This document shows, one piece after another, positions 46,436 to 56,548 of a DNA stretch of 64,000 bases (position 1 is the first letter of the stretch; each line of letters starts with the position of its first letter). The notes below the pieces were generated by a model that worked only from the letters and a program-made list of their open reading frames with translations, was not told the DNA's origin and did not search any database. Both the position numbers and the translations under genes were made by a program. Source of the stretch: Parus major (lineage: Eukaryota > Chordata > Aves > Passeriformes > Paridae); assembly GCF_001522545.3 (NCBI RefSeq), contig NC_031777.1, positions 2,534,360-2,598,359 on the forward strand, written 5' to 3'.

Positions 46436-49400
46436 CTGCAGGGACCGGAGCCAGCGAGGAGGGGGTTAGAGGGAACACGTGATGCTCCCTCCCCCTGTAT
46501 AAACACCCTGGGGAATCCAGCAGCTGGGGATAGGGACATTTGGATGAGCCACCTCGGGAGGAGGGGTTCTCTGAGGGCAAACAGCAGCTTTGGGAAGCTC
46601 CCTGTAAGGAGCCTCTAAGATCCAACTGTATCTCTGGGGCAGTCTGATGCTGTGTGACCAGCTGCTGTCCCCTGGGATGGGGGACAATGACAACAGGATG
46701 TCCCCACTGCTACAGCCTGCAGCCAGACTCATCCAGGAGGAGTGATGCTCCTCCACCTCACCTCCCCTTTTCTCCCCCTTACCTGCCAGGCGAGCGTTGA
46801 CCTCGTTGTGGTGGGACCAGAGCCAGAGGATGGCCTCCTCCCTGCTCGCCACCTTGTCCATGGACTTGGCTGCCATGGCCTCGAAGTGCTCAGCGCACTC
46901 CTGGCAGCCGAAGAAGTGCCGGACGTAGCAGCGCATGGTGCTCAGCACCTCCAGGGGTAACTCTGGGGGAGGCAGAGCACAGGGGTGAGTCTGGACCCCC
47001 CAGTGCCACCACCACAGTCCCACAGCTGAGCTAGCAACCCCACACCCAAGCTCTGCAGCTCCTGTACCCGGTGGAAACTACTCCTGGATAAGGGGGAAGA
47101 AACAAGCCTTTGTCCACATGCAGCATCCCTACCCCTGCCAGAGCTCAGCTAGACACTCCCTCCCTGAGCCCCTGATGCCCCCAGGGACACCAGTACCTTT
47201 GTCAGGGCCATTCTGGGCAGCCTGGACAGTCAGCAGATGGAAGATGGTCCAGAGCCCACAGGGGTAACCACGGAAGTGGCGTTCACTGCCCTGGCAGCCC
47301 ACCCAGGTCACGTTGGTGGGGAGCACGGAGGGGTGGGAGGCCTGGTGGACAGATGGACACGGCATGATGGGGCTGGTAGGCAGTGCCAGCTGGGGGGGAA
47401 AGGGACAGGGGTAAGGAGAGAAGGGGTTGGGGGTCCCCATGGGCATCTTACATCTCTGTTATTCTTCATGGCCTCCTTCAAAACTGTGCGGGGCAGCTCG
47501 GGCTCTGTCCAGTTCCTCAGCCAGGCATCCAGGGTCTGCAGGTAGGTCTGCACGCAGGGGCGCCCTGGGAAGTACTGCAGAGCGGGGAGAGGGGTGAGAA
47601 AACACAGATTCCACGTTGGGAGCAACAGAGCAGCCCACAGGCACCCCTGGCTCACCAGCACAGGCACCAGGCAGCACCAGCATCCTCTCTGCTGGAGAGC
47701 AGTGTGGCCCTGGCAAGGTTTTGGTGCCCATCTCCGAGGGGCTGGGGGTTGCAGCTTGTCACCCCCCACCGGGTGACAAGTCCCTTGTGTGTATGCTCAG
47801 GCTTCAAACCCCAGCCCCAACTGAGGGAGGCAAAAAGCCACTCTGCCCATAAGTCTGGCAAAGCCGATTAGCAGCTGCACTTTAAAACCACTCCTGGGAG
47901 AGGAGCAGCCTGGCAGCCCGTGCCACCAACAGACAGACACACAGACAGGGACCGACCTGTGGGGAGGAGGAAACACCAGCACACAGGAGAAGTGATGGAG
48001 AAGCAAAAAGAAGGAGGATTTTGCTGAGTCTGAGTTTTCTTCCTCCCAGGCCCATGGTGAGCCACACGCAAAGACCCAAATTTGCAGGGGAATGTATCAG
48101 TTGTGCTGCAGTGTCCCCCAACTCCTCGGACAGAAGGCTTTGCAGTGCAATTCCCTGCCGTCACTTTTTTCCACATTAGGACTTTCCCCACCCCCTCCTT
48201 TCCTTTAATACCTCTTGGGAATGCAAGAGTTAAGGCTGGGACCTGCTGGCTGAGCTCCCCCAGGCTGAGCCCTGGGCTTGCAATCCTGGGGATGCTGCTC
48301 CGTCCTGTGGATGAGCAGGGCAATGGCAGTGCTGGCTCAGCGTCCCCGGGGAAGCAGCAGCACCCACCACCCACTGCTACAGCTCATCCAGGGGAAGGTT
48401 TGCAGGAAGAATTAAAAATAGATCAAATAAAACCACTGCTGCTGCCCACCACCCCAGCACAGTTGTCCCCATGAGCAGGGAGCTGGTGCCACAGGGATTT
48501 ATTTCCCTTTCTCTGAAGTTCACACTGAAGGGAGAAAGAATGAGGGCAATGGTTGGAGGCAGGCAGAGGAGCCACATGAAGGTCTGAGGACTTAAGGCAA
48601 GTGTCTGGAGCTCTTTCCTGGGGGAGAGCAGATGGGGGTGGGAGCAGGGGGTGTCTTGCACATCAGTGAGGGCTATGCAAGGTCCAAACTGAGCGTGAGA
48701 CCCTTGGTGACAAAGGAAGGAGCAAAGAAGGAGCTCATGGCCCCAGTCTGCCAAGTAGCCTGGACTGTGACAAGGACTGGGATGGAGACAGGGCTCCTGC
48801 AGGCCCAGTGGAGGAAACAGCCAAATGCAGCAGGACTCCATCACAGCAGGAAATTAAACTGCCCTGCATGTGCTGGCTCAAAGCTCTCAGTCACTTCAGC
48901 TGTGCCAGGCCTAACATAGAAGAAAAAGAGACCTTAAATTAGGCTTGTCTGGAGCCAGACTCGGAGTGGGAGTTCCTCTCTTGGACTATTACCAAAGGAG
49001 CCTGCAGAGACCGGCTCCCTGAGCTGAGCATCCAGATCAGAGTGACAAACCCCTGTGACCATCTCTGACACCCCAGCAGGTGACTGCCTCTCTTCTGAAA
49101 AGACCTCCTGCCTCGACACCTCCTCCAAGCGATGGTCCCACTGCCACCAAAGCCAGCATTTAAAGCAGTCCAGCACTCCCTCTTAGCTCCCACTGGGACT
49201 CTGGGCTGAGTTTGGAGATCCACATGAATGGGGACTGCCTGGCAGCAGCCAGGGGATACACTTCAGCAACCAGGACACAGGGCCCACACCTGACACTGCC
49301 ACGCTTCACTGCCTGCGAGTACTGGGACATGATGGCTCGAAGTGTGCATTTGCACTTCATAAACAAACAAAGGGAGGCACAGGCAGTTCCTGTCCTGACA

Positions 49401-52400
49401 GCCAGAGCTCCTCACCTTCACCAGCGTGGCCACATAGCACTTGAAGGCAGCCAGCTGTGCTCCTGACAGCGAGGAGGCACGGGCAGCCTCCACCCGCAGC
49501 GAGTAGTGCAGCGCGGACTCCAGGTCGGCCATGTACAGCTTGGAGCTGGGGAGGGCAGCACAACACGAGGCTCTGTCAGACCCTTAATCCTCACCCCAAG
49601 GGTCCTCCCAGGTCCCAGCCCTTGGCCTCCCCAGTTTTCCCAGTTTGCCCAGCAGGGTGAGGGGTCTGACCGGTCGGCTCGTAGAGGATGTGACACGCGG
49701 TCGGTCTCGTTGAAGGTGCTGGCCGTGGCGTTCAGCTTGTAGGAGCCGCGGGTGATGCCCGTGAGCGTGCGCAGGTAGTAGGTGTAGAAGGAGCGCGCCT
49801 CCACGTGCCTGCCAGGAAGGAGAAGCCCTAAGTGCCTCTTCCCTCCCAAACCCCGACCCCAAGGATGGAAGCAAAGGAGATGAAGGCTTAGCCAAGTGGG
49901 TAGTTCAGCCTGGGGAGGGACTGTGGGGTGCTCCATAGTCTCCACCTGCATCCTGGAGCGGAGTTGAGCCCCAGGTAGTCATATCATGTCACCTCTGGGC
50001 AGGTGTGGGAAGGGAATGGCTCAGTCACAAGGATTTTCTCTTCTTCCAGCTCCATCCAGGGCTGGCAATGTAGCTCAATGGCCACCAGCAACCTCACACC
50101 AGCCTCCCCTGCCCAGCCACTGTCTCCTTCCTAATGCACCTTCCCATAAGTACAAAGGAGCACAGAGATGGGGCACAAGGCTGACACCCCACCAGCATCC
50201 CCAGAGCCACCCTGCTGTGTCCCACACTCACACAGGCAGGCGGGAGAAGGAGCCATTGCGGAGGAGCAGGTATCCAGAGGGGAAGGAAGTGACGCCGAAC
50301 TTCTCCACGAGCTCCTCCTCGCTGCTCAGCACCCTCCTCACTGCAATGTTCTCATACTGCAGCATGTCCAGGGTCACCTGCAAACCCCAGGGTCAGATGG
50401 GGGATGCAGAGGGATTCCCCAGCCCCATCAGGGAGGTAGCAGAGCTGTTCAGTGCCCTGTGTAATGTTTGGCACTGGCTAAGCTAAGCAGGGAGGCTTCC
50501 CAGAGTTATCAGGCCAAAGGCACCCAGGAGTTGTCAGGCACCAGGGACACAGGCTCCAAGAGAAATGGGGGATAAAGGCAGCAGTGCCCACCTCTCTGCC
50601 CACAAAGGAGTTGCTCTTCTCAAAGATGAGTGCCAAGTACTGGTCCTTGTTCCTCTGGAAGAAGGTGTGAACCTCCTCGGCGCTGCAAGAGACAGGAGGA
50701 CAGCAGCAGGTGCCTCGGCATCAGCAGGATGCTCTGCCCTCCCCCTCACAAGGGGTTTGACCCTTGACCACTGGGATTTGGCAGGGAATGCTGTTGCAGG
50801 ATCAGCCCCACTGAGCAGGCAATTCCTCCTGCTGAAGTTTCCAGCCTAGTTTTATGCTCTGGTTCACAGGCTTTGAGGAAACCCACTGGGCTTAGCCAAG
50901 GAGGTTAAAAACAAAGCACAGGCAGGGCAGGGCAGGAGGGAGCTGCACGCACGCCCAGGGGAAAAAGCAGCAAAGAATTTGAACCAGGGCTTGGGGGTTT
51001 TTTTGGTTAAGACACAGAGGCACCAGAGTACCTGGCTCAACCATTGCTTTGGGAAATCCAAAGGCTTTTTCTCATGACAATGCAGCAACTGCTTGCATCC
51101 AGCAAGGACAACTCAGATACTGAGAAAATTGTACAGAATCAAGAAAACCCTTTTTCAGGACAGGAGAAAGCTTCTAACTCGGCCTCACCCAGCATGACAC
51201 TGCTATGCCCCAAAGGATTTGGGGCCCAGGAGTTGTTTGTTCTAAGTAAGGCTGATGAGCAGGTTTGTTAGGAGATGTGATAATATGGCCCATCCTCATC
51301 TGGGCATGGAAACATCTCTACCCTGGCCAGGTCATCTGTGTCCCCCTGGCACGTGGGTGATGCATTAGCTGCTCCTTGCTCATTCTGGGATCATGATTTC
51401 CCCAGAAACCTGCTCCCCACGGGACAGAGGCCATCCTGGCCTCCTGCTGTCCCTACCTTGCTGGCTCCAGCGGAGGACAGGCAGGTGGCCAGGCATCCTG
51501 GCTCTTCTCAAGGTTGGTGATGATGGCATGGCGCAGCTCCTCGACAGTGGCACTGGGATCTGCAGGGGGACAGGACACCGAGGGCTCAGTCCTAGGGAAG
51601 CCAATCCCAGGGGTTGAGTCAAGGGAAGCTGCTTGGAACTGCCCCCCAGCTCTGGATACTCACTGGTAATCCTTATCCCATCCTCTGGCTTCTTGCTAAA
51701 AGCTCTGAAGAACTGAAAGGGGAAAAAAAACCACAAGGGGAAACTGGCATGAGTGTTTGGAGTGGGACAGGAGGCAGTGCAACCCAGCAGGCTGGGGCTC
51801 CCTGTAGATCAGCTCTTCCTCAGTTTCCCCACAACACTGCAGCATACCAACTGACATCAGTGAGAACAGAGGGAGCTCCCAGCCATGTCCCCATCTTTTG
51901 GGGCATCCCCAGAGGGGAGGGACGTAGGTATGGGCTGGGAGCCATGTCCAGCCAGGGGCTGAGCACTGGCAGACAGTGGAGCAGGTGTCTTCAGGGGTTC
52001 CAGCTGGAACCTCCCCAGTCCTGCAAATCCATCTCCCTGCTCCAGAGCTCTGACAAAGCAGGAAAAAGGGGGTTTCCCCACTCCCGGCCTCCCACAGTGT
52101 CTCCAGTAGCCAGGGCAGAGCCAGAGCAGCAACACCAGGTTGCATCAGCCAGGTGTTTGCTTTGCAGGCTGGGCTGGGAGCTGAGGCTGTTTGCAAAAGG
52201 TGCTCGGCAGGGACATGGGATGTAAAGCAAGTGGCGTCTTGGCATGGCCACATCAGCCACACAACACAGCAACATCTCCCTGCCCCAGGAGATGTTTCCA
52301 TCAGAGTCCCAGGGCAGTGGGCACCTGGTGAGACCCAAGGGCAGGGCTGGGTCAAGCCAACCTGCTTGGAAAACCCCAACTTTGACCTCACCTGGAGCAG

Positions 52401-55400
52401 AGCCTGTAAGCTGGGACTGAGGGCATGTCTGATAAAACCCTCATCCCTACCCATTCCACCTCAAGGCAATCCCGGTTTTAACTGCTGACTGTGGCACCTG
52501 GATGGCTTCACTGCTTGTGTTGGAGCAAGGCTCTGTTTGCAGCGGGAAGCTCTGCAGAACAGTGTGTTGACACAGCTAAAGGGCTGGGCACAGGCCCAGA
52601 AGGAGGAGGAGGGGTGGCTCCTTGCCAGCCACCACAGGAGGCTCCCAGGAGTTGCAAACCTCCCGCAGCATCCCCGTGCCCTCCTCCAAAACCTGTGCCT
52701 GCAACCTCTCTCTGCTCTCAAACTGCCTTTCTTAAGTGTTTCCAACTCAGGATTCAGACTCTCCCTCATCCTAGCAGAGATCCAGCCCCTGTGTTTCGCC
52801 ACAAAACATCATTTTGGTTTTCCCCCCCCTCCTTGTTGCTCCATCGCCCAGCAGTTGTACCGGCTGCAGCCAGGACACAGCACAGTTTTGGGGAAGGGTG
52901 AAACAGCTTCAGCCTGCAAAGCCCCAAGGGGAGTATTTTGGTGCAATACCCCTGTCAATCCGATTGGGCAAGAGAGGGATTGGCCAAAAGGCAAAGCACA
53001 GTGAAACCCAGCAAGTACCCGGCACACACAATCTCACCTTCATGGTGGGGAAGCCGGTTATCCCGAAATCGGAGCACACTTGCTGGTTTTCCTCATCAGC
53101 ACAGTCGATGGCTGCCAGGATCACTGCAGGCCTCCACTCTGTGGGAACAGAGGATGAGGTCAGCACAGCTCAGCACCCCCACGGCCCCAAAAACCACCCT
53201 CCTCCCCAGGAGCGCTTGCGGAGACAGGAGGGATCTCCTGTTGTGCCAGCAGCAGAGATCCTCCTGTTCCAAAATGACTGCTTGCCCCTCGCAGGACAGC
53301 AACCAATGGTTTCCAAGCCCAAACACCCAGGGCTGTGGTCTGTACTGGTGCATGGTGCCCTACTTTCCAGGCAGCAGGAACACAGGGAAAGCCATGCGAG
53401 GCGGGAGCCGGCTTTGCACGCCCTGCTCTGCCAGTGAAGGAGCACAGACAGCTCTGCCTGACACTGCCTGCCTGGCTGGTTCTGCCTGTCCAGCCTCTGC
53501 CCCAGCTCCTGGGAAGAGGACACCAGGAGAAGGAGAGAGATTGCTAGCCACAGCTCAGGGAGAGCAAGGAACACTGGCTCCAGCTTGTCTCACCCCAGAC
53601 CAAGGGCACAGCTGATAACCAAGAGGGAATAACCCAAAACCAGCAGCCAGGCCAGGGCACTGCAGCAGAGCCTGCCCCGGTTCTGAGCATCCACTCCCCA
53701 TTTCTGACTCCCCAGTGAAGATCAGCAAGCCCCTGGGGTAAAACAGATGGACAAAAGGTGGCATGGAGGCATTTTAAGCAGCAGCAGGAAAATGGAGAAT
53801 AAAGCTCTGAAATGGCTTCTTTTTAGTGTAAAGGACACAAGCTGGGGAATGTCCTGCATATCCTTAGAGTAGGACAAGGAGGGACATGGCACGCAGATGG
53901 AGCCCATGCTGCCCTAGGCAGGAGAATGCTGGAGGCAGGGACACACTGTCCCCGTCTCAGGTGACAGGACAGGTGAGCGCCTTCCCACTGCCCGGGCACT
54001 CGTGGCAGAAGAGGACTGGTGACGAGCCCTGCTGCAGGGAGCCAGGCACGTTTCTGCACTCATCTGCACGTGGTGCCCGCAGGTCACCCCAGCATCCTCC
54101 CCGTCCAGCCCACTCCTACGAAAATCCAGCCGTGGGAATGGCAGCGAGGATGCTGAGCAGCACGGGGGCGGTTTCCCTGCCCTGCCTCTATGGGCACACC
54201 ATCCACAGCCCGGCCTCCGGAGCGGGGAGCCCTGGGGGAGCCCTCTTTTGGAGAGGGGCCAGGAGAGCCGGCATTACCCCGCGGGGCCCGGGCACGCACC
54301 CCATTCCTCACATCCTGCCCGTTGGGGAGCTCTGACGGCATCCCCAGGGAGGGACGGCATCCCCTCGGAGGGACGGAATGCCCGCCTGACTCATGCGGCA
54401 GCCACCGCGCTGTATCAATTAGGGCAATAACAGGGAGGAGAAGCACCCCGGGATGCCGGGGAAGGCACGATGAGTCCCGGCAGGACGAGGGGCCCAGCGG
54501 CGGGGTGTGCGGGTCCCCAGGCAGGGCTGGCACCGGCCAGGCCAGGCATCAAGGTCAAAGCCGGGAACAAACCAGCTGGGATCAGTGCCCAGCAACCTGC
54601 CATCCCTGTCCCTGCAGGCACCGGGAGGAGCGGGGCCGAGGGAAAGGATCGGGGGCAGCGGGACACCCCCATGCCTGGGGCGGGCTCAGCCTGAGCTTCT
54701 CCCTGCCAAAGGAGGTCCAGGGATGCTGCTAAGCCAGGCCTGGATATCGGGGGAGAAAACCTGGACACCGGGAGGGAGCTGGGCCTTCCCACCAGGCTGA
54801 TGTTCCAGGGAGGCTGGAGATGGGCCGCAGGGGGGTTTGGGGAGCTGACAGAGGGAAGGGCAGAGCGGATTGAGGGATGGCGGTGGGAAGGACACAGAGA
54901 GGATGAAGGGATGCTCACGAGGACGAGGATGCAGAGCCCGGGATGCAGGGGGGGATTTAAGAGTGCGGGCGGAGAGGAGGAGGAGACGGGGAAAGGACGC
55001 AGGAGGGACTGCAGGATGCTCCCGGTCTTGGGGGAAGCGGGACCCCCTGCACACCAAGGAGGATTTAGGGGTGAACAGACAGAGATGCAGTGGGAATTTG
55101 AAAGTGCAGTGGCAGAGCCACTGGGTGCTGACGGAAGAGGACGGAGACAGGGATAAGGGGTGCGGGTTAACAAGGTCAAGGCCACAGGGAGGGATCGGGG
55201 AAGCCGATGGGGCGGGCAGGCGCGGATGAGGAGAAGGGGGAGCCAGCGGGGCTGGGGACTCACCGCGGATGTCGTGGGCCAGGGCCCGCCATGTGGGCGC
55301 GAAGTGGATGCAGTGTCCGCACCAGGAGGCGAAGAACTCGACGGCCCAGGCGCTGCTGGAGCCCAGCAGCCGCCCCTCCGCCCCCGGCCCCAGCAGCTCC

Positions 55401-55560
55401 AGGGGGTCAGAGGCCGAGTAGAGGCGGCCGGGCCGCACCGCGGGCACCCGGAGCAGCAGGAAAAGCAGCAGGAGCGGCGGGAGAGCCGCCGGNNNNNNNN
55501 NNNNNNNNNNNNNNNNNNNNNNNNNNNNNNNNNNNNNNNNNNNNNNNNNNNNCGCCACAT
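45705..55560 (-). CDS. QSOX1: QSOX1 sulfhydryl oxidase, nearly complete
   Basis: Quiescin sulfhydryl oxidase 1 is an FAD enzyme of the Golgi and extracellular space that forms protein disulfides and passes electrons to O2, giving H2O2. Twelve coding exons join in frame: 55264-55560 (with a gap), 53038-53138, 51664-51712, 51457-51559, 50592-50682, 50232-50377, 49671-49808, 49416-49545, 47452-47574, 47197-47389, 46783-46962 and 45705-46435. From the gap on there are 737 residues (human 747). Seen in order: a Leu-rich signal peptide, a thioredoxin domain with WCGHC, a second thioredoxin-like and helical region, an ERV/ALR domain with [16 protein letters not shown], the FAD-proximal GCQEC pair and [16 protein letters not shown], a third pair CPQC, and a C-terminal membrane segment. 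[15 protein letters not shown] favours QSOX1 over QSOX2. Confidence 0.96.
46783..46962 (-). CDS. QSOX1: QSOX1 coding exon 11 (FAD-proximal redox pair)
   Basis: Reads [20 protein letters not shown], holding the CxxC next to the flavin, then [18 protein letters not shown], the adenine-contact helix of ERV domains. Acceptor CCCCAG, donor GTAAGG. Confidence 0.95.
47197..47389 (-). CDS. QSOX1: QSOX1 coding exon 10 (ERV/ALR start)
   Basis: Reads [20 protein letters not shown], then [14 protein letters not shown], the start of the FAD-binding ERV/ALR domain. The first 26 or so residues ([10 protein letters not shown] onward) are unlike human and may be lineage-specific. Acceptor CCCCAG, donor GTACTG. 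Confidence 0.93.
47452..47574 (-). CDS. QSOX1: QSOX1 coding exon 9
   Basis: Reads [20 protein letters not shown], then an NWT sequon, [23 protein letters not shown] is conserved in QSOX proteins. Acceptor CTGCAG, donor GTAAGA. Confidence 0.93.
49416..49545 (-). CDS. QSOX1: QSOX1 coding exon 8
   Basis: Reads [19 protein letters not shown], then [18 protein letters not shown], the start of the helix-rich region before the ERV domain. Acceptor CCCCAG, donor GTGAGG. Confidence 0.94.
49671..49808 (-). CDS. QSOX1: QSOX1 coding exon 7
   Basis: Reads [20 protein letters not shown], then a diverged Ser/Thr-rich stretch with NAT and NET glycosylation sequons, to LRADR. The donor, GTCAGA, is weaker than the others of this gene. 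Confidence 0.92.
50232..50377 (-). CDS. QSOX1: QSOX1 coding exon 6
   Basis: Reads [17 protein letters not shown], then [19 protein letters not shown] and RLPV; this is the redox-inactive second thioredoxin-like domain. NGS is a potential N-glycosylation site. Acceptor TTTGCAG, donor GTGAGT. Confidence 0.94.
50592..50682 (-). CDS. QSOX1: QSOX1 coding exon 5
   Basis: Reads [20 protein letters not shown] then [10 protein letters not shown], matching the human [16 protein letters not shown] region. Acceptor CTTGCAG, donor GTGGGC. Confidence 0.94.
51457..51559 (-). CDS. QSOX1: QSOX1 coding exon 4
   Basis: Reads [20 protein letters not shown], then [13 protein letters not shown], the linker between thioredoxin domains with the conserved [11 protein letters not shown]. 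Acceptor CTGCAG, donor GTAGGG. Confidence 0.94.
51664..51712 (-). CDS. QSOX1: QSOX1 coding exon 3 (49 nt)
   Basis: Small exon reading [16 protein letters not shown], matching the FFKAFTK segment of the human protein. Acceptor CTTTCAG, donor GTGAGT. Confidence 0.9.
53038..53138 (-). CDS. QSOX1: QSOX1 coding exon 2
   Basis: Reads [20 protein letters not shown], then [14 protein letters not shown], the second half of the first thioredoxin domain including the cis-Pro loop (FPT). Acceptor CCACAG, donor GTGAGA. Confidence 0.94.
55264..55560 (-). CDS. QSOX1: QSOX1 coding exon 1 (interrupted by assembly gap)
   Basis: After the gap the exon reads [17 protein letters not shown] (hydrophobic core of the signal peptide), then [11 protein letters not shown] and [20 protein letters not shown] to ALAHDIR. 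The CGHC redox pair is encoded at 55310-55321. A candidate start, ATG TGG CG, lies just before the gap (55560-55553), but with 60 N its frame does not match. Either the true gap length is 3n+1, or the start is elsewhere. Donor GTGAGT. Confidence 0.85.
55493..55552. other. Assembly gap (60 N)
   Basis: Sixty unresolved bases within QSOX1 exon 1, in very GC-rich sequence. The round length suggests a placeholder. It removes the part of the signal peptide between the candidate start and the Leu-rich core. Confidence 0.99.
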
Positions 55561-55680
55561 CGCCCGCCAGGCCGGGCGGCACCGCCCGGAGCCGCCTTTA
55601 GCGCCCGGAGCCGCCCGCAGCACCGCCCCTGGGGCGGGGCCGGGGCGGGGACAAGGCAGGGAACCTCTCACCGGGAGCGG
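55553..55680 (-). promoter_or_regulatory. QSOX1: QSOX1 proximal promoter / 5' UTR region
   Basis: GC-rich stretch directly upstream of the candidate QSOX1 start. It contains GCCCCTGGGGCGGGGCC and GGGGCGGGGAC GC boxes at about 55623-55650. No TATA box was seen. Confidence 0.5.
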
Positions 55681-55879
55681 GCACGAACACCCGGGCACGA
55701 ACACCCACCCACAGCACCCGGCCGCAGCACCCACCGGCGGCGGGCCCACAGCAGGCCTCCAGCCCCCCCCCAGCGCCCCCCTGTCACGGGGAGGGCCTCA
55801 GTACTCCCCTCCTCCCTCCCCCCCCTTTGCTGCTGTCCTCTTCCGTGAAGGGACAAATGGCATCAAATTGTAGGATTCT

Positions 55880-56058
55880 GATAAAGTGAGGACTGCCCAG
55901 GGAGGTGCTGGAGTCCATCGTCCCTGGAGGTGTTTAAAGAAAGAGTGGACGTGGCACTGAGTGCCGTGGTCTGTTTGACAGGGTGGTGTTGGGTCACAGG
56001 CTGGACTCGATGATTTAAGTCTTTTTTAACCTAAATGAACCTGTGATTCTGCAATGGC
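55880..56058 (+). mobile_element. CR1 LINE 3' fragment
   Basis: Matches the avian CR1 3' end in forward orientation: GGGAGGTGCTGGAGTCC, TCCCTGGAGGTGTTTAAAGA, GACGTGGCACTGAGTGCC, GGGTGGTGTTGGGTCA, GGCTGGACTCGATGAT, AACCTAAATGAACCTGTGAT. It lies about 320 bp upstream of the QSOX1 start. Confidence 0.92.
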
Positions 56059-56317
56059 AAAAGGCAGCTGGTTCAGCCCCAAAACACACGTTGTCACCAT
56101 CATGGGCACCCCGAGGTCAGATGCCCTGACATCAGCCAGCATCACTGGACACCCTGCGGAACGGGGACCCTGCAGAGATCCCTCCCCTCTCCCCAACCCT
56201 GCCAGGGATGCCCAGCAAGGATATCTATCCAGTGACACCCACAAAATCCAGCTCTACATCTAAAAACAAGCTGCCTTCCACCTGCGGTGGCCCCTTCAAT
56301 GTAATGTCTTCAAACTC

Positions 56318-56548
56318 AGAGTTAGATTAGATATTAGCAAAAAAAATCCTCCCTGTGTGGGCAGTGAGGCCCTGGCACAGGTTGAGCAGAAAGTTGTGGA
56401 TGCCCCATTCCTGGAAATGTTCAGAGCCAGGCTGGACAGAACTTGGAGCAACCTGGTCTAGTGGAAGGGTCGGCAGGATGATGGAATTAGACGTTCTTTA
56501 AGGTCCTTTCCAACCCAGACCATTCCAGGATTCTGTGATTCCATCCTC
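56318..56548 (+). mobile_element. CR1 LINE 3' fragment, second copy
   Basis: A different CR1 subfamily type from the neighbour: TTAGATTAGATATTAGCAAA, GTGAGGCCCTGGCACAGGTT, GATGCCCCATTCCTGGAAAT, GAGCAACCTGGTCTAGTGGA and TCCTTTCCAACCCAGACCAT, ending GATTCTGTGATTCC. Same orientation as the 55880 copy, 260 bp away. Confidence 0.93.

Noticed and set aside
45540..46469. 309-codon plus-strand open frame
   Set aside because: It mirrors QSOX1 exon 12 on the other strand, in GC-rich sequence where stops are rare.
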